Positions 47,108-58,047 of a DNA stretch of 64,000 nucleotides are shown here, in pieces; positions within the stretch are counted from its first letter, which is position 1, and each line of letters begins with the position of its first letter. A program made the translations under genes and the position numbers. This stretch comes from Siniperca chuatsi. Its lineage: Eukaryota > Chordata > Actinopteri > Centrarchiformes > Sinipercidae. Under the pieces are notes generated by a model. The model saw nothing but the letters and a program-made list of their open reading frames with translations. It had not been told where the DNA came from and ran no database searches. The stretch is from the NCBI RefSeq assembly GCF_020085105.1, contig NC_058051.1, forward strand, positions 18,879,455 through 18,943,454, given 5' to 3'.

Positions 47108-47430
47108 GGAGGAAGTATTCAGATCTTTTATTTAAATGGAAGTAGCAATACCACTATGTGAAAAAAAAAACTCCATTACAAGTAAAAGTCCTGCACCTTT
47201 AAAATTAGTTGCATTATTTTATGAAACAGTTCTTAATCTTTAGGGTAACTATAGCTGTAAGATAAATGTAGTAAAAGTACATTATTTTCTTTGAAATGTA
47301 GTGGAGTATAGGTATAATGTAACATAACATGTTACATTACACTCTAGTAATATGCAAGTACCTTAAAACTGACCTTAAGTACAGTACTACAGTACTTGAG
47401 TGAATATAGTTAGTTACTTTCCAACACTGG
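47108..47430 (+). repeat. Repeat family D, further copy
   Basis: GATGGAGGAAGTATTCAGAT at the start, CTCCATTACAAGTAAAAGTC inside and TACAGTACTTGAGTGAATA at the end. A + copy with internal deletion. Confidence 0.75.
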
Positions 47431-47704
47431 TTAAGTGGTTAATTTGCCATTAAGTTCACCAGAATTTTTACAGACTGATACTGTCTCTTAAGAATGATAT
47501 GATTATATATACAGTATATCTTGTAATGTATACTATAACATTTATATTCAACCATGGCCTGCTTCTTCATTCATGAGAAGATTCTCAACTTCACTGTATT
47601 TTAAATAAAGATTAAACAGTTGCCAGATTTATTCATAAACCCTCAGCAAGTTTGCTTTAGGAGAACATTTTATTTACTATTTTGCACCCACCATTTTTAA
47701 TTAG

Positions 47705-47764
47705 CTGGATTGGCCAAAAATAGACATTCCCATCTGGATTGGCCAAAAATAGACATTCCCATCT
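47705..47764 (+). repeat. Two-copy 29-bp tandem duplication
   Basis: The unit GGATTGGCCAAAAATAGACA (then TTCCCATCT) occurs twice in perfect succession. It is short and recent. Confidence 0.9.
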
Positions 47765-50700
47765 GGGTATCTTGTCTATAAACTGTCTCAATTGAATTTC
47801 CAGAAACTCCCCTATTTATATCAACACCTGATAGAAGATTTTATCCATATTGCCCCTACTTTCTCTTGCCCTCTGCATGCTTACGTACATGAATAGAACT
47901 TAACGGTGTAGTTCAAATGTTCCTTAACCATTTGGGTGCAGTGGAAACCTGCATGTACGCAGCTCTGGATGGCACAAGGTTGGAAACCTCTGTTACCACA
48001 CAACGCATCTCATCTATTTACCCTGCTGTCCCTTTATGGCTCATCCTCTACCCTCTGACCCTGTGGGACAGAGAGGGCCTGTGTTTAGGAGGAAACACAG
48101 CACCAGCCACATAACACACACAGATGCACACACACACACACCATTGAAGGGGGACAGCAGGAGTGCGGAGGTGGGCAGGAAATGGCGTGTACCCCCTCCT
48201 AGAGGCCATATCCTGTCCTTGGGTAAAACTGGTTTATTTGTCCAGAGATCTGAGCTCTTTGTGTGCATGTGTGTGCTGAAGGATCCATGTCGGTGTGCAT
48301 GTAAAGACTTTATGAAGTCCTGAAACAATCCAGAACTGTACAAAACTCTCACAAGAAAAGCATCCACAGAGGGTGTATCTCTCTGCCCTCACAGCACATG
48401 TCATTGATCAAGTCTGCATTGCAACATGTGGCATTCCTCAGCAAATTCTACTCCCTACTGATTTGATAAACGGCCCGCAAACAGAAACACTCATTCTTCA
48501 CCAGACACCCACCAACTCTCCCCCCTTCCTACCCCAATGTCCAATCTCTTCCTCTCAATCTCTTCTCCGTCCTTGCTTCGTCTTTTCCTCCTCCCATTAT
48601 CATATTCTTATTCCTAGTTCACCCTCTCCTTCAAACCTCATGCTACTAGTTTCCCCATCCTACATGCCCGTTATTTCAGACAAGCTGGAGAACTGTTGTC
48701 AGCCTGTAAAAATCTAAATGAGAAGATTTTTTTACATCTTTAAAAAGACAAAGGTCGATGAGAGAGTCTTTCAGGACTGAGTGAAGTTCAGCTCCAGAAG
48801 ATGAGGTTGGCGCTGAACCTTTGGGCAATGACATTGTGTAAGAGCACTGCAGCTTGTAAGAGGGTTTGAAACTTTAACCCAGTGACTTAACCTTCTTGGC
48901 TCAAATCTGATCCTCCAGTGATTCAGCTCTGAAACCACTGCCAGCTCTGATTTCAGCAACATACTGTATGCTCTCTCTCTCTTCCTCAATATGGCGCACT
49001 ATGAACCCCTGACAGAGAGATATCTACACTTCACAGAGACCCACAAACACACTCATACATCCATGTACACACAAACAGCTGTAGCCGCACCCAAATGCCT
49101 TATATCAGCACTTTTTGGAAGAGCTGTGTTTATACAAGACTGACAGGCCACTTCCTGTGTCCCAAACATTACCACAAACACATACACTGAGAGGTCCTGA
49201 GTGTTGGAAAAGGTTTGTTTCATTGTTGACATGCAGTGCTGCTTCCCATTGCTCAAATCAAAAGAGTGGAGTTTATACAGCCCTGTAATCTGCTCTGTTA
49301 CACACATGTGAAGCCCCACTTATGACCCTACAAAGGATGATTGTTTAGAGAGAGGCATATAGTTTCTGTTGCCAAGATAACGGCACTCTATAACAAAATA
49401 AAACTCATCCGGCTGCAAACTGTCAAACATCAGCTTTTGTGTACACAAAACCAAAGTTGAATTCATGAAGCAACAGCCAGGCTTCCAATTCACTTGGGTA
49501 TCTGCAAAAAACAAGCAATTTAATTTTTATTGTTTTCATTTATTAGAGCGAGACAATAATGCTTAGACATTCCATGGAAAGTCCATGGGAACAACACATG
49601 TGAGAAATTAAAATGAATGGCAATCCCCTTTTCTTTAGAATTAGGTCAGCATAACATTATTTCCTGTTACAGGAAAATCAAATTATTACTGTGAGTCAAG
49701 AGCAGACTGCAAGGACAGCAGACAGAGCAGCCCTCTCTTTCTGTTAGGTGCCAGTATTGTGTGTCTGTCACTAATGGCTCAGGAATGTCACATTAGTTAG
49801 GGGCCGCATGCGTGACGTTGCGAACATTAAAACACTTTGAGGGGACCAATATGATATTACACACACACACACACAAACACACACTTAAAAAGAAAGGTGA
49901 CAGGTCCAGTGATCTCATTGCCTCAAAGCTACGGAGTGATAGACTCCCTCCTACACACTGCAAACCAGAAAAATGTCCCCCTAGCAAGATGTCAGAGTTA
50001 AATTTCAAAACGGCCGAAAACATATCAGAAAAGTCTGTTTAATGCCATGTTTTTGTATACATTTGTGGAGGTAGAGTTTAGACATTCCAAGGAGAAAGTG
50101 GAATATCATTTAACTCTATAGCATTATTTGACGTTATGTGTCTTCTCCATCTTTTGACTCATCCAACCCTGCTGCCCCTTCTCTTTGCCCACCAAATCTT
50201 TCGGCAGTTCAAGCAGAGTTCAGTCACCTTTGGCCTGCTTCTGTGCCTCTCTGACTCACTGCCTGCGTAGGTGTGCAGCAGCTTAATTACTCTCACCTCA
50301 CGCTTCAAAACAGCCCATAGAGGTATAGGCAGACAAATGAAAAATCCCCCTTGATCAAAGTAAAGCTCTTCATTCAACATGTTTCCATGTGTGTGTGGCT
50401 GTGACTGTGCACGTGTGCAAGTGCATGCATGCAGTCTTTCGGGTGCTGTTTACATTGGGCAAGCTAAGTCATGCAATCTGATCCCAAGCTTTTTGAGAGC
50501 CGCCTCAAACCCCCACACACACACACACACACACACACAAACAAGCACATCCACCTCTCAACACTGAGAGCTATTGGAGGAAACCAACCGTTGTTACCTC
50601 ACTAAGACATGCTGCCGTCAGTGTGTGTGGGTCAGGAGGGCAGTGGGGATTGTAGACACATTGCTGCCATATGTGTATCCTGGATGTTCACCCTCAGCTC

Positions 50701-51349
50701 ATAAGCACAGACTTCCTCCAAAAGTTCCTACAAGGTAACAAGAGTTTAACTATTACTGAGCAGATGGCTGCACACACTGAGTGGATCTGTGTCAGTCCTG
50801 AAGTTTTGCCTGCCTGGAGCCTTACTCTCTGGGGTGTATTTGTTGGTCTTGAGCCTAAGTTTTCTGCTTCCATCTGTGGCCGCCCCTACAGCAGGAAGTG
50901 GGTCAGTGGGATTCCCACACTCAGCTAATTTCACACTGACTTTCTCCAGCAGAACTTGCCCACGCTGGCCCTTGGGAGGATCTCTTTTCTTGCTCTTGGT
51001 CTTCCTCTTCTTTCTAAGCCACAATTTTTTGCTCACCAGCCTTTCTCCCACCTGCGGCCACTGTGCAACCCCTCACCTCTTTAACATGTGTCCGTCTCTG
51101 CCTGTATGTGTGTTGGTGCTGACAGCCTGGCAGGTGTGTGCAGGTGTTCCCCCTAATCACTCAACATCACACAAACCTGTCCCTACCCTTACACAGCTCT
51201 ATCTTCCCATTCAGAAACTGTCATGTCTGTCCTGATGAACTCATTTAGAGTTGTGAATTAATACAATGCCTGTTGAAATACGAATTAATGTTACAGCACA
51301 TAAGTAGGTCCACAGCGGGTTTTTTTCTTTTTTTTTTTTAAACAAAGCT

Positions 51350-51355
51350 TTTATT
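51350..51355 (-). terminator. snai1: Candidate poly(A) signal of snai1
   Basis: TTTATT on the + strand (AATAAA on -), about 780 bases past the snai1 stop; the only clear hexamer I find in the downstream kilobase. The 3' UTR would include the two AC microsatellites at 51680-51711 and 51744-51770. Confidence 0.45.
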
Positions 51356-51678
51356 TACATGTGGCAGAAAAAAGGCACAGTATTTCCATTTGAAAGGCAT
51401 CTTCAACAAAATGTTTCATAAAAACTGTAGGTCAAAATTTTCCCAAAAATTATGTCTAAATAAAATTTCATTAAAATTTTTGTAAAAATGACAATATTTG
51501 TTTGTGTTTTTGGTCAAGTTTAAGTGGTCATTTCATGTCATATAACATACAATGAGTTTGGCATGAGGAAGGGCAAGCGGAGGGTCACCTGTCGTCGAGG
51601 TCACAGCTAACACGTCTCTCAGCGCCCTTCCTCCACAGTACACCATACACAGACAGCTGTCTCAACACACACTTACTA

Positions 51679-51679
<1 letters not shown>

Positions 51680-51715
<36 letters not shown>

Positions 51716-51739
51716 TAGTATGGTGAGGAATGACATGCC

Positions 51740-51770
<31 letters not shown>
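51680..51770. repeat. Pair of (AC)n microsatellites in the snai1 3' UTR
   Basis: Two AC tracts of about 30 and 26 bases (51680-51711, 51744-51770), separated by ATGTATAGTATGGTGAGG and a short unique stretch. Confidence 0.9.
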
Positions 51771-52134
51771 CCAAGCAGCTGCAACATGGCCAGAGTCCCG
51801 GACCGGCCGGCACCGATGGAGTTTCCTGGGAATTAACTGCATGTCCAGCTGCCCTCAAATCATACACACATACACACAGTTGACAGGATGCAGCAAAAGA
51901 TGTGCTGCGGATACCAATATAACATCAAACCTACAGAGTCCTGAAAATTAAAAAGGCACTTAAGAAGTAATTTTATAAAAGCAACAAAACTCCAGTTCTG
52001 TCCCGTCATGGCTTTGAAGTGAGCTGGCACCAATCTGTCCAGTGTCCTTATTGGCTCTAATCAAGGGGAAAACAGAACCAGCAAGCAGCAAACAGCTTGA
52101 ACTGGCTCATGGGAGCAGTTCAGGGAATGTGAGT

Positions 52135-53686
52135 CTATGAGGCAGGGCAGCAGCCAGAGGCATTGTGTTTGTGCAGCAGGGACATGCGGCTGAAGGTCCG
52201 TGCGCAGGAGCCACACTGGTACTTCTTCACTTCAGAGTGGGTCTGTAGGTGAGCGCGCAGGTTGGAGCGATCTGCAAAGGCCCGGTTACAGTGTTGACAA
52301 GCGAAAGGGCGCTCACCTGGTTAAAAGAAAAAGGAAAAATAAAAATAACGTTAGCGCCAGGAAAACACTTCATTAACATGCCAAAAGGTCTGTCCTCTGG
52401 TCATTGTTTTTCAAATGATCTACAGATAACTAACAAAAGAGCAGGAACACTACCCTAACTTACTTAATGCAGACTGCCTTTTTTCATGCGTAACCATTGT
52501 GTGGCTGAGATTAGATTGTGCCATGCTAAGCAATAACATTTGCTCACAAGTAAGGAGACATCACTGAATATCAATGAGCTCAAGGTGCAACCAGCTGTTA
52601 CATTTACAAGCCAACAGAGCTTGGAAATCAGTGTGATTACTTTGACATACCAATGTGAAAGGCAAGTAGCTTTTTATGCATACCTGTGTGTGTGCGAATG
52701 TGTCCTCTGAGCAGCCATGGTCTGGAGAAAGCCTTGCCGCAGGTGGGGCACACACAGGGTAGAGTGTGCGAGCGAATGTGCATCTTCAGGGCTCCTAGGC
52801 TGGTGTACTCCTTGGGGCAGTGTTTGCAGTGGAAGGCTGGGCGTGCAGAGACTTCAGTGGGCAGAGAAGGTGCCTGTTGCAGTGGAGCACAGTGGGAGAG
52901 CTGGTGGTGGGACATCTGATGATGGGACAGTGCTGAAAGACTGGTGTAACTGTTACTGCAGTGCAGACAGTGGTAGATGTGCTGGATGATATCCGGGCTG
53001 GGAGGATCTGAAGTACGTCCACCGTCCTCCTCTTCCTCGCTGCTGCTGCTGGAGGGAGAGCTGCTGAGGTCCAGAGGGCCCAGCGGTGAAGGGGAGAGAG
53101 ACATGGGGGTGATCGGGGAGAGAGGTGCAGGCAGGGTGTCCATGCTGCTGAAGAATGGGCTGGTGGGGTAGCAAGTCAGGGCAGAGCAGTTGTTCTGCGT
53201 TGGAAGTTCAGCCCGTGGAAAGCTTTCTGGGACAAAAGCTGGCAACACAGAGGAAAGCAAGTCAGGTGCATTGTCACTTAAATGGACAGATAATCTAATA
53301 AAGCACTAAACTTGTTTGCGTTCTTGGTGTCTTGTTACGGTCTGCATCCAACATAACCCTGATCCATCTAGTTTTTCCATTAGCAAATTTTCCAGGTGAC
53401 CAGAAACACTTTTCTGTATGTGTTTTGCACCCAGGAAGCTACATGCAAGATACATGTCCATCTTATCTGCCACTTATCTGTTCTGCATCTGAAGGCAAGT
53501 TGATAAAGCTCTCTTTTCATGACTGAAAGACTGTGATTCACTCAACATGTCAAATATAATCACAGATCACATCAAATTCAGTCAGTCAGTGGAGAAAAAC
53601 TTACCAGTTTGGCTCTCCAGTTGGCTCTCCCTGTAGTATGGCTTCTTGTTGGAAAAATACTTCTTGACAAGGAATGACCGAGGCAT
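52135..53686 (-). CDS. snai1: Snail family zinc-finger transcriptional repressor (snai1), 3 exons, 272 aa
   Basis: Exons 53686-53605, 53238-52684 and 52316-52135 sum to 819 nt; phases 1 and 1 agree at both junctions. It is a nuclear repressor of E-cadherin-type genes that drives epithelial-mesenchymal transition and mesoderm and neural-crest development. The protein opens with the SNAG motif [15 protein letters not shown], which recruits LSD1/HDAC complexes. A Ser/Pro/Glu-rich middle ([20 protein letters not shown]) follows. Then come five C2H2 fingers: YHCLHC...HHQMSH, FHCKHC...HIRSH, CVCPTC...HIRTH, FACQHC...HLQTH, YQCGSC...[17 protein letters not shown] and [14 protein letters not shown] favour snai1 over snai2 and snai3; whether it is the fish a or b copy is not resolved. 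Five rather than four fingers, with a long linker after finger 1, is unlike mammalian SNAI1. Confidence 0.95.
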
Positions 53687-53872
53687 GTTTACGTCTGGCT
53701 TCTTTAAATAAAAAAAAATAATAATCCCCACGGCGGAGTGCGCTCAGATCCGAGGATCTCTTCTTCAGACAGCTGCAGATTCCAGTCGGACGGAGAGAAA
53801 ACGCTTGGAGAGATCAACAAGACCACTACCAAGGTTGAATGTATCTTGTTGACGGATCGCAAGTTGCCTCCT

Positions 53873-53878
53873 CATATA
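53873..53878 (-). promoter_or_regulatory. snai1: TATA-like box of snai1
   Basis: CATATA on the + strand gives TATATG on the - strand, about 190 bases upstream of the ATG. That would place the start site near 53845 and give a 5' UTR of about 160 bases. The flanks are GC-richer than the surroundings. Confidence 0.5.
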
Positions 53879-53970
53879 GTAACCAGAGGGGAGAAACAGT
53901 GGGGTGGGTGGGCAGATCTCCGCCCAGAGACACACCCCGTATGTCAGGGCGCCGTCAGCCCCACTCACCA

Positions 53971-53976
53971 CAGGTG
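53971..53976 (-). promoter_or_regulatory. snai1: E-box CAGGTG/CACCTG upstream of snai1
   Basis: CAGGTG is the preferred Snail-binding hexamer. It lies about 95 bases upstream of the TATA-like box. Mammalian Snail1 represses its own promoter through such an E-box, so autoregulation is a reasonable inference here. Confidence 0.45.
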
Positions 53977-54867
53977 CCCAATGTGCCAAAAAACTGTGGC
54001 AAAGCGCAAATCTGATTGTGCATTTCACGCCTTTAATGGCTCACTATTTACCTACAGGCATGCATTTATTGTCATTGAATGTGAATAGATGAGTGTGCAA
54101 GTCACAGTAAAAATGTTTTTTGTACTTGAAGGCTGTTAAATGTGCACAAGAATGATTTTCAATGTGGAAAAAAAATATCAAAGCAATGAATAGCCTATAT
54201 AGGTATAGGTATAGTCACATCAATCAGGATTTTATGAAAAGCTTTCTTACACCTTGTACATTACTCCACTGTCCATTCCTTTACAAAATGTGTCATGGCA
54301 AACTGAAGCTGGAGCGTCCTCGGGCGGCTCATAAATGATCTGTCTGTGTGAGGTGGTATGGTAGCTACTGTACTGTATATTTCTGCACACACACATCAAA
54401 TGATGGTGAAAATAGTGATAAAAAAGTAAGATTTGTGGAAGCTCACTAGTTTGAAAAGACACGCCCATGTGCAAGTGTGAAAAATGGAGTGAGGTAATTT
54501 CCCAATTAACATTACAGCTGCGTTGGTTCGAGTTAATTGGTACTATAATTAAATTTGACCGCTCTCTAATACTCTTAAAGAACATTATTTGAAGAGGCTT
54601 ACTTCTGTGTGATTACAATTTATCTCACGTTGTGCATTTTACAATTGTTTAAGAGCATTTAGACCCATTCACTGCCAAATAAGTGACTGATTGTATCATG
54701 GCTTTTTTGTGTGCCTCTGCCTCTGGGCTTTTACGCACCCTGGTGAGGTGGAAACATTTTGTGAAGGTACAGGAGACAAACGCTCTGTTCTCTTTGCTGC
54801 CCTAAACACAAAACATGAAGCACTCAGTTCGCCCTGACCTCATATCTCTTTCTCTGTCTCTCTGCAG

Positions 54868-54929
54868 GAAATCACTCCGTTTAGATAAAAGAGGCACTGT
54901 TCTCCAGCTTGCTCACAGCACGATCTGAG
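54868..54929 (+). other. Possible exon (non-coding or terminal) upstream of snai1
   Basis: A near-ideal acceptor (TCTTTCTCTGTCTCTCTGCAG) is followed by 62 bases and a donor GTAAAA. No frame is open across it; one frame gives about 20 codons before a stop. It could belong to a divergent non-coding RNA. Speculative. Confidence 0.25.
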
Positions 54930-57124
54930 GTAAAATTAACCGAGCCGTCAGGAACAATATGATGATGTAAACCCAGACAGGGCCCTATTAAATCTTGTGC
55001 CTTTAGGAGGCATGAAATGCGACCCAGGATAATGGCCCGAGGAAATGGGTTGCACATGTTTTATCCTTTTCCCCCGTTAAATGCGTAATTTAAAGCAGTT
55101 CCACACTCCAAAATCAAACTTGTGCCCTTGCTATCTTTATCATTAAGATGTGCAAGGATTGCCAGAATCCATTAGAAAGTAGGCTAATAATGGGGAAACA
55201 GATGAAAAAGTGTGATTTTTGTGGATTTTCATCCCATTCATCACATCTATCATAAAATTGCTTCTTGCCCCACATTCTTTTATCTTGTCCCCTCTAAATC
55301 ATCTTCGTCATCTTATTATATATGCGTTTACCCTTATTTTACTGCAAATGTCACGATTGTTTGCTTTTTTATCGTTCACGTTTATGTGAAGCACTTTGTG
55401 TTGCATGAATCGTGCTATAACAATAAAGTTTGTTATTGGGCTACTGAATTCCTGATCATTCCTTACACTGACTACGGACTAAACGCATTTAACAATCAAA
55501 AGTGGTGGATGATTTTGTGACGATGTCCTTAATTTAAGGTTTGTTTGTTTTTTACTGGTTCTGTTGGTGCACACCCAGTGAGTCTGAAAATCAGGTGCTG
55601 GGCATTAGACAGGAATGTGACAGTCTTCATTTGGTCCTGTTTAGCATTGCAAAGAGTCTAAAAGGTCCACCGTAGGAGGGTGATGGGGCTATATGCACCT
55701 GTCTAAAGGCGCCATTGTCAAGGCATGCCCAAAAGTTCACAAGTAGTTAGAGGCTTGTTGACGCCGACGCCGCGTAGACTGGAGGTCAGGAGGGCAGGAC
55801 AGCAGTAAAAACAAAAAGCAAATAGCAAAGACACACGTGAAAGTAATCTGAGTTGTGGGTCTGCTGCTGAGGATGACCCTGAGAGTACAAATGGTGTTTG
55901 AAATCTTAAACTTAGACTAACGTAGAATAATTTATTTTGTGTTACGCTATGTATTGTGTTAGTATGATTATCTTTTTTTCTATCTCGATTTCTCACACAA
56001 ACAGAAAAATAATGACAAAATGAAACATCCACCTGACCTGACATACACACACACACACACACAGTGCAGGAGGCTGTAAGAGCGAAAGATGATTATACAC
56101 TGTTGAATTTGCTCTTCCGAGGAAAGCAGTTTGTCTGGCTGACTGCAGACAATTTGTGTTACAACAGGGTTAGAGTGACCTCATGACACACAGAGGACGT
56201 GAAGACATGAAAAGTTTGCTGCTCAGAACAGATGTTCTCTCCTCTCTGGCCTCAGGGATCAACCAGCCGGTGTTCCCACAGAGGCTCAAACTGTCTGCTG
56301 AAAGCTCTTCAGACTAAAAATAATGTAGAAGACAAATCTTCATTCAGTCTAATCTTACGGAGGTTTAACAAAAAAAAGCCAAAAATACTGCAACAAGGTG
56401 GAAGTCAGATAATCCTCTTGCAAAGGAATGTGGCTCTCTGAAATTAATAGTAGATGCCTTTAAAAAAACTGTCTGAGAAACATGATTAAAGGGTTTTGCC
56501 AACAAACAAATGTTGGCAACAGTTTATTGATTAAATGGAAAAGCTTTGCTCAGATCAGTTACACTGTCCTTGTTCTAGCTCTAGTAATACATTACCTCTT
56601 GCTTATCATAAACTTGTGTTTTTGTTATATAAAGTAAAAGAAAACAATGAGGTTGGTCAGGATGTTATGATACACTTGTTGGCTTGTGATGAGTCTTCAA
56701 AATGTCCTTTTTTTCAAAACAGGCACACATAAAAAATGTGTTTCACAATTTAGGGTGATCCTAGAGCAGGTTTCAGAAACTGAACTCTTGGGCATTACCC
56801 TTGATGATGAAAATGTCTTGGTCTAGTCATACAGACAAAATTATAACTAAACGTATTCATGTGCATACGGGATATTTTTTTCATCATTTGTTTGATTTAC
56901 ATAATAACATGAAATTACTGCAGTATTTGTTGTCCTGTGGACTACAGGAAGATTAGCTGTTGTTCTGTTGGAAAAAAAATAAACAAATGAAGAAATAAGT
57001 TGATGTTACAACAAAAAAATTAGCTTAAACAGAAATAGGAGAAACATTGTAAGCTGCTGTGACCGTGGCATCACCGATGTTTCCTGTCAAAATAGAATAT
57101 TACAACACGATTACAAAATAGAAA

Positions 57125-57560
57125 ATGAAATTTTAAAAGGGAACTCTGTCGATTTTCTCATCCAAGTCTGTTTACAGGTCTTGGGGAGTTGGCCTAGCCT
57201 GCTACTGCATATGTGAAAAAGAGTTGTATAAAGCCTTTTGTGGCTTCAGAGGGGCCTGCGCAAAGTCTGATAAATTGCCTCCATTGATGTCACTTGAGTC
57301 AACGTCAGTTGGGGTTGAAGACTACAAGTTTGAAAATGAAAAAAATCTGTGGAGTTAAAAAGAAGTGAGGTTACCAGACCTCTGTAGCCCACTCCTCATC
57401 TCTGATTGAGGCGAGCAGCTCGAGGCTACATTAACCGCTACTAGCATAACACACCCTAGTCTCCGACCAAACTGTCTGTGGATGAATTGCATTGTGGGTA
57501 ATGTAGTTGCCAGATTTTTATAAGGAAGAAGAATGCATGGGGGAAAAAAAGATGATATCT
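57125..57560. repeat. Common teleost dispersed repeat
   Basis: TCCAAGTCTGTTTACAGGTC, TTGTATAAAGCCTTTTGTGG, TGCGCAAAGTCTGATAAATT and GCATTGTGGGTAATGTAG are recognisable blocks of a widespread non-coding fish repeat. No terminal repeats established. Confidence 0.6.
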
Positions 57561-58017
57561 CTGGCTCAGCTGGTAATGATGAGAATGTGTTGAAGTAACA
57601 GTTGTCCTGCCCAGTCTGAGTCCAACTTCAGCAGTCTGCCTGACACAAACAACAAGGAGTGCCACCAGATGATAGACATACACAACATTACCCAGTTTGT
57701 TCATTCAATGGCAGCTGATATAACTGTTCATTTATAGAGCGGCTGGAATACTTGTTTAAAACTTTGTGATAAAATTTGGCCAATGCTAATTTAACTTATT
57801 CTAATTGGTGGCTTTTGAAATCAGGTTGATTTTTCTTATTGAATTTATTGTTCAATCAAGGCACGCCACCTCAAGTATTTCACTGAAGTGAAATATAATT
57901 GCAATTCAGTCAGATTACAGGCTAGGATGAGTTTCTTATGCATTGTTTAAAATAGGGCTTAGTTGGAATTAGTTTATGTTAAAGGAGGCTATGGCTGTTT
58001 TTTGACAGTTAATTGTC

Positions 58018-58047
58018 ATAATAATAATAATAATAATAATAATAATA
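58018..58047 (+). repeat. (ATA)n trinucleotide microsatellite
   Basis: About ten perfect repeats of AAT/ATA. Confidence 0.95.

Larger units (their letters stand above)
37057..51340. other. Long gene-poor interval with microsatellites
   Basis: I see no exon I can defend in this 14 kb. Open frames on both strands are short, low in complexity or built on CA/TG repeats. Simple repeats: (CA) 37713-37747, (AC) 37939-37960, a C-rich tract 39299-39335, (TG) 39381-39402, 41346-41374, 42719-42748 and 44582-44620, (AC) 49860-49874 and 50516-50539. Dispersed repeats are listed separately. Some unique stretches may be snai1 regulatory DNA. Confidence 0.5.

Noticed and set aside
50789..51235. 148-codon + frame with hydrophobic stretches (LLSGVYLLVLSLSFLLP)
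   Set aside because: Looked at first like a membrane protein exon, but no family match was convincing, the hydrophobicity comes from pyrimidine-rich DNA, and no flanking exons were found.
52686..53174. Overlapping frames on both strands across the snai1 second exon
   Set aside because: They are out-of-frame shadows of the zinc-finger exon, whose frame is fixed by the fingers and by splice phases.
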